Of a stretch of DNA of 25,893 bases, positions 9,364-20,400 are shown in pieces. A program made the translations under genes and the position numbers. Origin of the DNA: Pirellulales bacterium (GTDB lineage Bacteria > Planctomycetota > Planctomycetia > Pirellulales > Thermoguttaceae); assembly GCA_030605745.1 (NCBI GenBank), contig JAUWHT010000250.1, positions 1 through 25,893 of the forward strand, read 5' to 3'. The notes under the pieces were generated by a model that was not told the DNA's origin, made no database searches, and saw nothing but the letters and a program-made list of their open reading frames with translations. Positions within the stretch are counted from its first letter, which is position 1, and each line of letters opens with the position of its first letter.

Positions 9364-9565
9364 CTACGCATTGAGGCCACCGTCCGGCCGGATCGCCGCC
9401 AGGATGTCAGCCCGCACCGTCTCGGGCAACGTCGGCCAGGCGTCGATCACCCGCTGAAGATCAGCGTCAATCGGGCCTGAATCGGCATCAGGTGTGCCGG
9501 AAAATGTGCCAGCCCCGGCTGCCACTTTCCGTAACTCGTTGCCGTCAAAGGGACTTACGCAATCC
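9364..9565 (-). pseudogene. Displaced C-terminal tail of the element A integrase gene
   Basis: On the minus strand the frame that enters from the core repeat (SGGHGTRT) continues for 66 codons (DCVSPFDGNELRK..., ending PDGGLNA) to a TAG at 9364-9366. It is the same frame in which the integrase reads through the left repeat. It contains a helix-like DADLQRVIDAWPTLPETVR stretch of the kind I recall near the C-termini of planctomycete integrases. Joining the two element ends through one core copy gives a continuous integrase of about 496 residues. In the integrated state this piece has no evident start of its own and is a silent 3' fragment. Confidence 0.72.
9493..9512 (+). repeat. Candidate recombinase arm site, right copy
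   Basis: A second TGTGCCGG-N4-TGTGCCAG, in the same orientation as 284-303 and 53 bp from the right core repeat. The two half-units match the left copy exactly while the spacer is AAAA instead of TTTC. It is embedded in the integrase tail coding sequence. In the circular form the two copies would bracket the core on opposite sides. Confidence 0.5.
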
Positions 9566-9589
9566 GTTCGAGTCCCGTGCCCTCCGCTT
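9566..9589 (+). repeat. Core repeat copy 2: attR of element A
   Basis: Exact 24-bp copy of 161-184 without the rest of the tRNA. The sequence to its left belongs to element A (in-frame integrase tail). The sequence to its right begins a different region with another integrase stump, so this copy is also the left boundary of the putative element B. Confidence 0.85.
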
Positions 9590-9599
9590 TGACTTATCC

Positions 9600-9640
9600 C
9601 GCCGTCGCAAGTGCTTTGTTTCAAGTCACTTGCGGCGGCG
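9600..9640 (+). terminator. Stem-loop with 14-bp arms just after the core repeat
   Basis: CGCCGTCGCAAGTG (9600-9613) pairs with CACTTGCGGCGGCG (9627-9640), with one T-G pair, around a 13-base loop; TTTCTG follows. It lies 10 bp downstream of the repeat, where it could terminate transcripts running rightward out of element A. In an ancestral arrangement it may have been the tRNA-Ser terminator. Confidence 0.5.
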
Positions 9641-9647
9641 TTTCTGA

Positions 9648-9680
9648 TTGACACAGTTAACTGGGTCAAAACTGGGTCAA
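9648..9680. repeat. TTGACCCAGT cluster near the left end of element B
   Basis: A near-perfect 22-bp palindrome (9648-9669, half-site TTGACaCAGTT, centre GTTAAC) is followed by another AACTGGGTCAA at 9670-9680, giving three half-sites in a row. The same TTGACCCAGT occurs in a perfect palindrome at 24516-24536 near the other end. Candidate recombinase or repressor binding sites. Confidence 0.45.
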
Positions 9681-9690
9681 TCGCAGCGGC

Positions 9691-9918
9691 CTAACCATTC
9701 TCACTCATCTCAGAACGTGATGGCTCGACATCCTCCTCATCATGGAAATGATAGTAGTGCCGGATCATTTCGCTATCGGCATGCCCGAGCCAATCCATCA
9801 GCATCCGCTCGGGCACCCCGTTGTTTGCACAGGTCGAACAAAAGTAGTGGCGAAAGGAATGTAGTGCCATGTCATGCTTAAAGATTCGGATGGATGTTTC
9901 CGATAATTCTCCATGGCC
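9691..9918 (-). pseudogene. C-terminal stump of a second tyrosine recombinase
   Basis: The minus frame open from 9918 to a TAG at 9691-9693 encodes about 75 residues. It shows the end of a phage-integrase catalytic domain: ALHSFRHYF (HxxR box), ERMLMDWLGHADSEMIRHYY (the GH box and nucleophile Tyr context) and an acidic HDEED tail. An in-frame TAA precedes it, and the N-terminal and core-binding domains are absent, so it cannot be active. Its residues differ clearly from the element A integrase (true His in HxxR, different spacing), so it came from another element. It lies about 100 bp from the core repeat, where the integrase gene of element B would be expected. Confidence 0.75.
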
Positions 9919-9941
9919 TTAATTATTATGGAGGATTACTC

Positions 9942-10040
9942 ATGGTCAAAAAGTACATTGTTCGGCTTTCGGAGGAAGAACGGAGTCTGCTGGGGGAAAG
10001 GCTGCACAAGGAGTATGATGATACCTATGGTGATGAGTGA
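9942..10040 (+). pseudogene. N-terminal stump of an IS630-like transposase
   Basis: A 32-codon frame (MVKKYIVRLSEEERSLLGER...) with a strong GGAGGA ribosome binding site at 9930-9935. The first 14 residues match the conserved start of IS630-family transposases as I remember it (KYIVRLTEEER). Similarity then stops and a TGA ends the frame at 10038-10040, before the helix-turn-helix would be complete. It is most likely a truncated IS remnant that kept its translation signal; a tiny genuine protein is less likely. Confidence 0.4.
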
Positions 10041-10460
10041 ATGGCCACACTCCTCGTCAGCATCGGGCTACGGGCAACTCCGCTACCGGGCAGTAAACTC
10101 CTTGCTTTCCACAACGTCACCAAGCACGAGTTCCCATATCGCTCCTTGAATCGACCTGTCCCTAATTCGGGTCTGTGTCGGTCGCTCCACCATTGCCGCC
10201 ATACCCAGATCGGCATCGACTCCTCGGACGGCCTGGACGTTCTCAAGCGACGTTCCATTTGCCCTGCCATCCAGATGTAGGCAGCCATGTAGTGTTCATC
10301 GGCGTGGCAGGATTTAGCTTGCAGTCGGCCTGTGGCTCTTCAAGTCGTTTTCGTTCCTGGTCCTCCAGGAAGGCGATTTTCTTTTCCTGCTCCCGCCCTT
10401 GACGAACTGGCTTTTCTCTTCAGGATCAGCTTTGTTGAAGTGTTCTCGCCGCCCTTGTCG
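10041..10460. other. Degenerate sequence without an assignable gene
   Basis: On the minus strand, short protein-like stretches appear in shifting frames: an EKPVRQGREQEKKIAFLEDQ stretch with further charged residues (about 10300-10430), CHADEHYMAAYIW (about 10255-10310), and NGTSLENVQAVRGVDADLG (about 10090-10260). The pattern suggests one or two frameshifted small genes downstream of the TrmO-like gene. I recognise no family. Confidence 0.35.
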
Positions 10461-10937
10461 TCATGTGATTACTCGGTCTGGGATCTTCCCATCTGCGAAG
10501 TGCTTGTCCAGCCAGCCAGAGATAACACTCTCTCGGCTATCGAAGTATTTCACATAAGGCTTGATGTCTAGAAGAGGCGTGCCATCCAAAACATCCACCT
10601 GCGTGAAGCACATGCGGTTGGCTTCTATGCTCTTGATCTTTACAATAGAAAGCCCGATGTGATTTGGCCGGTGCGGACTCCGTATGGCGAAGATCCCGTG
10701 TCTGTCTTGTTCGAGAAACGGTCGTCCTTCGATCTCCTCTCTCTGCGACTTATGGAAGTAGTAAATGAGCATGGCATGGCTGAAGCCATCCAGATCTTTC
10801 AGTCCAGCGGCGTATTCGTCTTTCAATTCAATCCATGCTTCAACCTTGTCGTCAAGAGTGCCCTGGATAGGGATGCCCTTGATTTCTTCATACGGTGAGT
10901 GAATTACACCGATTGGCTGCATCGTTATCTGATTCAT
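10461..10937 (-). CDS. trmO: TrmO-like tRNA N6-methyltransferase (TsaA/YaeB family)
   Basis: A protein of 158 residues of the TrmO/UPF0066 beta-barrel family, whose studied members use S-adenosylmethionine to N6-methylate threonylcarbamoyladenosine at tRNA position 37. Family signatures are present in order: PIGVIHSPYEE near the N-terminus, FSHAMLIYYFH, the hallmark GIFAIRSPHRPNHIGLS block, and DVLDGTPLLDIKPYVKYFD. This length corresponds to a single-domain form; the C-terminal extension of the E. coli type is absent. The frame extends upstream to 11378, but similarity begins at the ATG at 10937. No good ribosome binding site is seen. Neighbours are degenerate, so it may be a surviving gene in a decaying region. 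Archaeal-like TsaA homologues of other function are the alternative. Confidence 0.82.
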   Translation of the reverse strand: MNQITMQPIGVIHSPYEEIKGIPIQGTLDDKVEAWIELKDEYAAGLKDLDGFSHAMLIYYFHKSQREEIEGRPFLEQDRHGIFAIRSPHRPNHIGLSIVKIKSIEANRMCFTQVDVLDGTPLLDIKPYVKYFDSRESVISGWLDKHFADGKIPDRVIT

Positions 10938-11149
10938 AGTGTCCCGTTTCCTACTGCACAAACTCGACTGAGCCGACTGCCAGGATGCTTTCCAATCAGC
11001 CCGTGTCCCCGACCAGCTTGAAACATTTCTCCTCCCCAATGCCCTTGCATGTCTTCGATGAATTGGTCGGCATACCAGTCCACGTATTTGTCGAACTCCT
11101 TTTTGGCCTTCCCCAGGGATCGTGGACACCCGGAAAGGGATCAGGCGGC
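10938..11149 (-). other. Unassigned, possibly decayed coding sequence
   Basis: A minus-strand frame running from about 11130 to 10938 reads KKEFDKYVDWYADQFIEDMQ and looks protein-like, but has no start codon or recognised family and ends at the trmO start. It may be the 3' remnant of a gene that once included the membrane-protein frame upstream. Confidence 0.3.
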
Positions 11150-11368
11150 CTACCCGCTTTCTTCTATCCGTATAGTCCCCCACTTCTTGGCAACCGGCTT
11201 TCGATGCCAACGTAGGATCCCGGCCAGAATCATGAACAAGAGTTGCCACGGTTGGAGAATGAAGTTCATGGTTGGTCCAATAGTGAAGTGGAAAACCTTC
11301 ACTATGTTGCCCGAAACGCCAACAGTCAAGAGCAGCATCGGCCAAAAAGCGGATTTCAGCAATGTCAC
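11150..11368 (-). CDS. Possible small membrane protein
   Basis: A 72-residue frame with two hydrophobic segments (about 5-30: SAFWPMLLLTVGVSG; about 36-55: FILQPWQLLFMILAGI) followed by a basic RWHRKPVAKKWG stretch, consistent with a two-helix inner-membrane protein with a cytoplasmic tail. There is no recognised family and no clear ribosome binding site. The surrounding sequence looks degenerate, so it may itself be a fragment. Confidence 0.3.
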   Translation of the reverse strand: MTLLKSAFWPMLLLTVGVSGNIVKVFHFTIGPTMNFILQPWQLLFMILAGILRWHRKPVAKKWGTIRIEESG

Positions 11369-11394
11369 AAATGTTCACTTCAAAAGTCGCTGGA

Positions 11395-11416
11395 CCAGCA
11401 CACCGAACCGTGCTGG
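11395..11416 (-). terminator. Hairpin directly after the giant gene
   Basis: CCAGCAC (11395-11401) and GTGCTGG (11410-11416) form a perfect 7-bp stem with an eight-base loop, one base past the stop of the 3413-codon gene. Only a short TTTT follows some 10 bases later on the minus strand, so intrinsic termination is plausible but not strong. Confidence 0.4.
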
Positions 11417-11417
11417 A

Positions 11418-14400
11418 CTATGGCCAATAGGCCATGAGGACATCGTCCACCGCCTGCTCGACGAGTTCGTCGGAGGAATCGTCACACCCGTAAAGCTGCT
11501 CGAAGTCGTACAACCAGGCAACCTTGGCAAGCTCGGCGCCTATGCCGGAGGTGAGGGCGATGTTCGATCCGGTTTCCAACACGGCGTCGTGCAGGATCGC
11601 TTTGTCGGTTCCAGCGTCTGCGTAGGCGTTGGCCCTTTCGAAGTACTTGGCCCGGTTATAGAACCCGTCGCCGTAAAGCGCGGCTTGGATCGAATCGCCG
11701 AAGAAGGTGTCGTCACCATCGGAGCCGTGCAGCTTGGCCATGTCGATCCCACCAGCAGTGGCGTAGGCGTGGACGCCCTCGAAGAACTTGGCGCGATTGT
11801 AGAATCCGTTTCCGAACAGGGCGCCCTGAATCGGGTCAGCGGAGAAGGTATCATCGCCGGCCGAATCGTACAGCTTGGCCACGTCGATCCCACCGGCGGT
11901 CGCGTAGGCGTGCACCGCGTCGAATGACTTGACCCGGTTGTAGAAGTTGTCACCGAACAACGCGCCCTCGGTCGGGCCTGCGGAGAAGGTATCGTTTCCG
12001 GCCGAATCGTACAATTTCGCCACGTCGTTGCCCCCGAGGCCCTCCGCGGCAATCGTTTCGACGCCTGTGACGGTTGCCGTGTACCCGTCGCCGTGTAACA
12101 CTCCGCGTCCGGGCCACAGCTCCAGCGTCTCGTTGCCGTTGGTCCCGGTAAGAAGCACACTGTCGTGACCGCCAAGGCCGTCGAACTCGACCGCGATTAT
12201 CTGGGGGCCGACGTCATACGGGACACCGTTAACCATCACGGTCCAGGAAGCGGGCGTCGGGCCGGCGACGAACTCGAAGACATCGTCGCCGGAGGTGCCC
12301 ATTAAGGTAACGCTTGTAGGTGCCGGGTCGTCACCCGACCCGCCGCCGGCCCCCGGCGGATCGAAGTTGCCCACCACCGGCAGTGCAAATTCGTCGCCGA
12401 ATTGGGCAAAGATATCGGAACCGAACGGTTCGGGCGTAAAGGGATGGTTCAGCGTATTGACCGAGCCGTCCTCCCGCTGCGTTCCCTCGGGGTCGTTGGA
12501 GATCAGGAAGTACCACTCGCCGCCCTCTTCCGGCGTGGCCCCGCTGCGGTCCGGCACCCACAGGCCGATGTCGTCGATACCGTCCATGTCCATGTCCGCC
12601 GCTACCGGCCGCTCGCGAACCCCGATGAATCCATAGTTGATGTTCCCGTTCTGCCCGCCGAACCCGTCGAAGGCCAGGTCGAAGTAGAACGTATCGTCCG
12701 TCCAAGTCGCCAGATCGTCCTGCCCGTCGCCGTCGAAATCACCCACGATCGGGTAGCCGGTTATCACGCTGGCCACCGGGGTATCGACGTTGAAGTCGTG
12801 GTCGGTGTCCAGCCACCAGGTCGTGCCGGTGAACAGCCCCACCTCGTCGCCGTTATTGGCAACCCCGTCGAAGTTCCCCGCCACCGGCAATCCGTTGATA
12901 GCCTTTAGATCGATGACACTAACGCCTGGGATTCCCGGATTCTGCACCCCCACGTCCTGCACTCCGTTGTTGGTCGTATCAATCAGCCAGCGGAACACGC
13001 CGTCCACCCGGCCGTAAGCAGCCAGCTTGTCGAAACCGTCAGCGGCGCCGTTGCTGCTGAAGTTGCCCGCAAAAATGTCGTCGCTGGTGAACCCGAGGCT
13101 GTAGGTAATGTCGCGATTGGTGAAGTCAGGGTTCTGCGGATCGAAGATGAAGTTGCCGTTGGTATCCACGTACACGCTGCCGGCGGCCCAGGTACCGATC
13201 TCCGGCCGGCTGTCGACGGTGAATCGGGCCACGAAATCCTCGCCCGGTTCCCCGTCGCCGCTGGGGAACTGCGGGATCTCCTGCGGCTCGGCCGTGTTGC
13301 TCTCGCCGTCCAGCGCATTGGCCGCATCGTCCATGATGCGGTCGGAGACGGTCAGGGTGAACCGATCATCGGGCAGCGGCTCGAAGAAGTTCAGCCGGAT
13401 CGTGGTCCGACCCACCTCGCCGGCAACCGTGTGGTCGATGAACTCGATCGACTCGATCGGAATGATGCCGTTGGCATCGCCGGCCAGGACGTAGTTGCCC
13501 GGCGTGGTGGCCAGGATCTCGTTGACGGCCGGATAAACGAAGCTCGCGCCGGCGCCGCCTCCGCCGCCCGCTCCGCCAAACGCGTCCAGCAATTCGTCCG
13601 TGGTGGTGAACTGGACCGCTGACGGATCAATGATTTGCAGATCCACTAGCGACGAACCCGTGCCGACGCCGAAGGCCCGCAGGTTGTGGCCCATCGCACG
13701 GATGGCGTCGGCCTCGTCGGCAAACCCTCCCCCACCATACCCGTCGGAGAGGAAGATCACGTTCCCGTTCCCCGGTGCGGTCCCCACCGCGTTGATGGTG
13801 TCGATCGCAGCTTGTAGGGCCACCTCGAAATCCGTCCCACCGCCGCTGGTAAGCGAACGCAGGACATCCTCGACGTCGAGCGTGCCATTGCCGTCGGTGT
13901 CAGCATTCGGGGTGGTGGAAAGTTGCACGCTTGCCGCCATCGGGTCCATGTCCAACTGGTTGGCGCCGCTGGAGAACGCGACGACCGACACGTTGGAGAT
14001 GTCGCCCAGGCCGCGATCAATCAGCTCTTGGTTCAGAGCAATGAAGCCCGCGATCTCAGCATCCAGGATGGTATCGGCCGAGCCGTCGCCGTTGAGGTCC
14101 CCGACCGGCGTTCCGGCAAACGCGCCGAAGGTGCTGCCGGAGACGTCGATCACGAACACGGCGTCGTTGCCGACAATGACTCCGCCGCCCACGCGCACCG
14201 GCCGGTCGATCAACTCGATGTCCAAGCCGAACGCCAGCGGGGTCGGGCCGTCGGTCGACGGCTTGGGATCGAACAGGTCGTAGTCCGCATGGTCGGTGAT
14301 CGAGACGTTGTCCACCTGCGGGCCCCGCGTGTCGATGAAGATGTTCAACACTTCGGCATCCTCGGGAGCGGTCACGTTGCCTGCCACATCCTCGGCGGTG

Positions 14401-17400
14401 GCGAAGATCGTTCGCAAACCGTCGATCTCGGTGAAGTAGGCCGGATCATTCATGTCGATATTGGTGGTCAAGATCCACTGGCCGCGCGGGAACTGGTTTG
14501 TGCCGTCTTCGGGAATGGCCACCGTTTCACTCAGGAACAGGTCGATATCCGGATCGAGCACGCCGTCGTCGTTCAGATCCGCGTAGAGGCGGACGATGGC
14601 GTTCGCTTCGGCGATGCCCCAGAACGTCGGCGTGGTATCGCTGGTGATCCGATCCACAAACGTGTCCGGCTGGTCTTCGATGCCGGTATCGCTATCGGGG
14701 TGCAGTCCGTCCCCGTCAACGGCCGGTTCCCCGAAGGCCACCGGCGGGTCGACCGTATCAACCACGATCTCCAGCGACTGGCTGCGCTGGCCGAAGCCGA
14801 ACTGCCGCGGCATGGCCGGGTCGACCATCTCGACCCGGGCCGAGATGAAGTGACTCCCGTCGGTCAGCTCGAAGCCCGCATCGATCGAATCGGTGTCGAA
14901 ATCGAAGACGTAGACGCCCTCGGCGTGCTGCCGTGCGTAGCCGATGAGCACTTGAGGAAGTATACCCGGCTGCTGCGGATCGCCCTCGTCGAAGATGGCG
15001 ATGCGATAACTCGGCGGTAGGGTAGGGCTGCCTGCGTCGAACGGGATCGGAATGACCTCGTCCGGTGGGGCATCGTCGGCCGGGTTGCCCGGCAGATCGT
15101 GCAGGAAGATTCCGTCGTCGAGCCGGAGGTAGATTACCGGCGTGCTGTCGTAAGTCACATTGTCGAATTGCGAGCGGCCGGTGTCGCTGTTGGCGCTGCC
15201 GCCCGGCGGGTTCGGCGTGCCGTCGGGTGGGAAGTCCAGCAGTTCCAGGTCATACGGCACCGGCGGCGGCGCGTTGATGATGCTCATGTCGTAGCCGTTG
15301 ACGACCAGGTTGTCCGCGCCAGAGACGTGCAGATAATACGTCTGCCCGGCGACGACCGGGATGCGAACCCGAGCGTCGGGGGTGGCGTCCGGGAGACCGA
15401 AGTTGGTCACAACTGTTCCGGCTATCACGGTCCCGTCGACGTCGAGCACCTCGATGTTGATGTTGCCGCCGGCCGGCAGAAGCCCCGCGTCGAACATGCG
15501 GAAGTAGACCTGGAAGTCCAACGTGCCCGTCTTCTCCGCCACCACTCGGAAGTAATCCTGATCTTCCGGCACAAAGCGGTGCTCTTCGGCGTTGGGGAAG
15601 ATGGCCAGGTTTTCGACGTTAATCACCTGGCCCGAGCCGAGGTAGGCCGCCGTGGCGCGGTACTCGTTCTGTTCGTACATATCCGGTCCCAGGATCAGCA
15701 GGTTCGGATCGCCCGTGTTCGGATCGACCGGATCGACCACTGGCGAGACGATCTCGACGTCCGTGTAAGAGATGTCGGGCATGGCGACCGCGCCGCGGAA
15801 GACGCGCACGGTGCCTTCGTCTGGCCGGCGGCTGTGGTTGACGACTACGAAGTCAGTGGCCGGAAGCGGCCCGCCGGTCACGTCGCCGCCAATTACCAAT
15901 GCGTCGCTGGCGCCGGGAGGACCTCCATCCACGTTGATCAGCAGGTTGTACGGCAGAAAGCCGGGTGCCGGCGCCACGGCGGCCGGCGCGGGGATCACCA
16001 AGACCGTATCGTTCCCAAGACCCGTTTGGCCGGTAACCACTTCCATGTCCTCGGCCAGGGTGACCGTCTTGAGAATCGTGCCGGCAGGGTTCTCCACGTC
16101 GACGGTGCGGGCAGGTGAATTGATGAACATCACGTCGTGGCTGCTGGAACCGTTGACGATCAGATGGTCGCCCAACTCCGTGTTCGCCCCCGGCCCGCCG
16201 TCGACGGTAAACGTCCCGTCCAGGGAGCAGAACGTGTAGACGATGTTGGAGTTATCGAACCGGAACGTGCCCGCCTCCGCAGCTTCTTGGGGGATCGTTC
16301 CCGCCAACGGGCTATACGTCAGCACGTCGTCTTCGACCGGCGCTCCGATAACCAGCATCGTGTCGCTCCCGGGACTCAAGGCGTTCAGATCGACCTGTTC
16401 GACTCCCGACAGCGAGAACGTGGTGCCCAGCGCGGTGATCGTCGGCAGCAACGTCGGCGCCTCTGCCGGACTCCGGTGTTGCACCACGTAGTTGGTTTGT
16501 ACGTAGTTCTCCAACTTCAACAAGTCGTTGGCATCAGGTTCGCCGCCGTCCACGTTCACGTTAAGGTAGGGAACTTGGACGTCGATAGTGATCGAGTCAT
16601 CACCGGCCAGCGTGTTCAGCCGCAGATCCTCCACGTCGGTGGTCACCACGGGCACGAACAACTCGTGCGCCACCTCGGTCGAGCCGAATGGGAAGGGGGA
16701 CACCCTGATCGCGTCGTCCACTTCCGTGCCGATGTAGAACAACTCATCGTCGTCTCCACCAGTATCCTCGATGATGACAGTCGCCAGCGCGTCGAGATTT
16801 TCAAAGCGCATCGGCAACATGCTGACGCCGGTTGCGCCTTCGATCACTTGAACCGACCCGCTATCTGGCGCCCCGGGCTTGGGTTCGTAAACAACGGTAT
16901 CAGAATCACCGGCCGGCGTTACGACCGTCAGCGTGTCGCCGGTAGGTCCACTGCCGCGACCGTCGATCACAACCAACTCGGCGGTAGTCACCGTTACCGT
17001 CACAGGCTGGGCCCCGGTAATCGTCGCACTGTCCGATGTGGCTGTCGTCGGCGTATACCGGATCGTGTCATCACCGGTCGTGCCGTTGACGATGACCGTA
17101 TCACTGGCCGTCGGGTCGCCGCCGTGGACCGTGATGCCGGTCAGGCCGGTCGGCGTGGCCGGGTTGTTCAGGTTGATCACGTCGTCGCCTGCCAGGCCGT
17201 CGATGGTCAGCGTGGTCTTGAAGGCGAAATCGAGCCGCTCGAAGTTGTCGACCGTAACACAGCCCCAACCGGGCACGAGGCCCTGCTCGTAGTTGATCGC
17301 GTTGTCGGCCGGTGTACCCAGGACCAGCAGCGGCCCCGGCACGAGGTCGACGATCGGCTCGAGGTTGACAAAATCGATGGTCATCGTGGTATTGCCATCG

Positions 17401-20400
17401 GTGTGCGTGACCCGTCCTTGGCCTTCAGCGGGACCGGGGGTGTACGTCGACTCGGCACTGCCCGCCGCCGGCGTACCCGAGATGGTCAGCAGGTCGGAAC
17501 CTTCGCCGCCGTCGTACGTGATCGGAACGCCGATGAGGTCGGAACCGCCCGCGGCATCCACGTCCACCAGCAACTCGTCGTCGCCGCTTTGTGCCAGGAA
17601 ATCCAACTGTGTCATGCCGCTGAAGGTCACGGTGGTCAGCGAGAGGGTGGCCGTAGTGGGGGTCAGCCTGGCCACGTCGTCCCCGCCGGTGCCGATGATC
17701 TGCAGCACGTCTTCGCCGGTGCCGGTCACCGTCAAGTTGCCGATGTACGCCGGATGTACACGGAACACGTCCGCGCCGCCAATGGGGATCACCGCGTTGC
17801 ACAACTCGACCTCATAAAACTGGCCGAACTCGATCAATTCACGATCGTCGATCTGCACCCGCGTGCCGTACAACAGCGAGCCGCGTTCCACTTCCCAGCG
17901 GTTCTCGGCCAGCGTGCCGTTGATGGTCAGCTTGTCGCCGCCCAACAGGTGCAAGTCTTCCACCCCGGAGTAGGCGACGGAAGTACCGTTGAGCAGCACG
18001 GTGCCCTCGCCGTCCGGCCCGTTGGGACTGACGGTAATGTTGGCCCCGGGCTCGCCGAGAATGCTGACCAGGTCGCTGTTGCCGGGGCCGCCACCTTGCA
18101 AGAAAATCCAATCGTACGGCTGTGGCCCCTCGACCTGGAACGAGTCGTCGCCGTCCAGCCCGTCCAGCACCAGCCTCTCCACCGCTTGCTGCATCACGTC
18201 CACATGGTCGCTGACGCCCGCCAGCGGGTTGGTCTGCAAGTCGATCGTACCGGTATTGCCCGCCACGTCGAACTGATCGTCGAACTGCGTGCCGACGTAC
18301 TCCAGCGTGTCAGTACCGCCGGCGCCGCCGTCAATCGTGACGGTTCCGGCAGCTCCCAGACCGACATACTCCAGCGGCAGCATCGTATTGACCTGCACGC
18401 CGCCGGCATCGATCTCCGCCCCCGCCGCGTGAACGATCGTATCGTCCCCGCCGGTGGCGACCACCGTCAAGGCGTCGTCGCCGCCGAGCCCGTTGATCAC
18501 CAGCGACTCGATCGTCTCTACGCTCACCAGCCCAGCCGTGTTGACCTGGATTGTCCCGGACCAGGGCGTCAAGGGAGTGTACGTAATCGTGTCGATGCCG
18601 GTAGTGCCGTTGATCACGGCGTGGTCGGAAGCCGTCGGGTCGCCGCCTTCGGCCGCAATTGTGACCCCACCCAGCGGCGTGATCGAGAACGTATCGTCGC
18701 CGGAGCGGCCATCCAACGCCAGGCTGGTGAAATTGGCTGCCGGCAACTCGAACGAGATTACCGTTCCATCGTTGACTGATACAAACGCCACCGAGCGGCC
18801 CTCCTCCACAGCGATCGTGTCGCCGTCGTCGGTGGCCCGCACGGTCAGGCCGCTGCCGGGCGTGTTGGAGGCGATGTTGAGCCCCTCCAGGCCCGTATAA
18901 TCGATGTCACCCACAGTTGCCCCACCAAATACGGTGCCAGACGTCGAGTTGGCGCCCTGTGTGATGGTGGCGCCCCACGGCATGACCAGACTGAGCGCGT
19001 CGGAGGCCGCCGGCCCGCCGGCGTTGACCACGGTATTGATTCCCGGCAGCGGAACGGCGTTGATCGTGTCGTCGCCGTCGCCGGCTTCGAGCAGCACCCG
19101 CTCGACGGCCGGCAAATCGCCGCCGGTCTCGGTGTAGGTCGTCAGATTGCCGTTGACATCCACCTGCAGTTCGCCGCCCACCACGCTGACCGTGATCGTG
19201 TCGTCGGCCGGCGTGCCTTCGACAAGGATCGTGTCACCGCCGTCGCCGCTAACGATGGTATCGGTGCCGCCGTTGCCGATGAACACGTCGTCGCCGTCGC
19301 CGCCGGTGAGCGTGCTATCACCGCTGTTGCCAACCAGGGTGTCGTCACCAGTGTTGCCGTTGAAGACCAAGTAGGGGCCGAAGATCACAATCGCTTCTTC
19401 AGCCCGAATCACGTCGTCGCCGCCGAGTCCGTTAATCACCAGGGTGTCCCCAACCCCAGGACCCTGAATGTCGAGCAGGTTGATCACCGGCCCCAGGCCG
19501 AGAACCTGTTCTTCGTCGACGGTTCCCGGGATGAGGCCAACCGTGATCGTATCCGCTGCGTCAGTAGCGTTCAGGGTGACTAGATTGTTGGGGTCTGAAG
19601 CTTGGCCGTCCAGATTGATCACTTCGATCTCCGTCCCCAGCAGCGAATTGAAAGTGAACCGGTCGCCGACGGGCCCGCCCAAGGAGGCGTTGGTAATGAT
19701 ATCCAACTGTTCGATGTCGTTCAGCACGTCCGTCTCCGACGTGGCGGCGTTGCCGACAGTGACCGAAGCGCCGCTGGCCGAAACCGTGATGTTATCGTTG
19801 ACCGTGGCGCCTTGACCCTGGAAGACGTAAACGTCCGGGTCATCGCCGCCGTCGATGGTGTCGGAGCCGGCTCCGCCGTCGAGCACATCCGGGCTGCTGC
19901 CGCCCAACAGCGTGTCGTTGCCGCCGTTGCCGAAGAGGCTGTCCAGCCCGTCGCCCCCTTCCAGCCGGTCGGCACCGCCGCCGCCTATGAGCGTGTCGTC
20001 GCCGGCGCCGCCGATGAGTGTGACGCTCTGAGAAATGACCGTGGAAGCGTTGACGGTGTCGTTGCCGGCGCCGGTTTCCACGGTGAAGCTCAGAAGGCCT
20101 GAGGCCACCAGGTCCGAGCCAAAAGAGACGGTATCGTTGGGAGTGCCGAGCGGGGCATCATTGGCCGCCGTATCGATCTTGAAATGGTCGACATCGAAGA
20201 AGGTCAAGGATTCGAACGCCACGCCGCCGCTGCTGCCAGAGATGCGATTCCGGCCCGCTGCGGGACTATCGATCATGAGCGAGTCATTGCTGTTGGGCGT
20301 GATGAACGTGAACTCCGTCATGCCGCTTACCATCACCGGTTCCAGCCCGGTGAAGGTGATGGCCGAGCCATCGACATTAACCACGCCCTCGCCGGCGGTG

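Noticed and set aside
8973..9457. Short frames on both strands starting MGLLLxKDPF
   Set aside because: Mirror-image products of the perfect hairpin at 9127-9156; no conserved protein pattern.
10938..11378. N-terminal extension of the TrmO-like protein to 305 residues
   Set aside because: The family begins at MNQITMQPIGVIHS; the upstream translation is unlike protein, and other frames there look more coding.
16137..18779. 880-codon plus-strand open frame opposite the giant gene (and others at 13923-15020, 15099-16118, 19602-20102)
   Set aside because: Low-complexity R/H/V/Q-rich translations in the antisense of GC-rich, Asp/Gly/Thr-rich repeats; no start signals and no recognisable domain.
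19830..20030. CRISPR-like periodicity
   Set aside because: The regular short repeats encode RTX-type GGxGxD nonapeptides in a continuous frame; no spacer-repeat structure, and no cas genes in the window.
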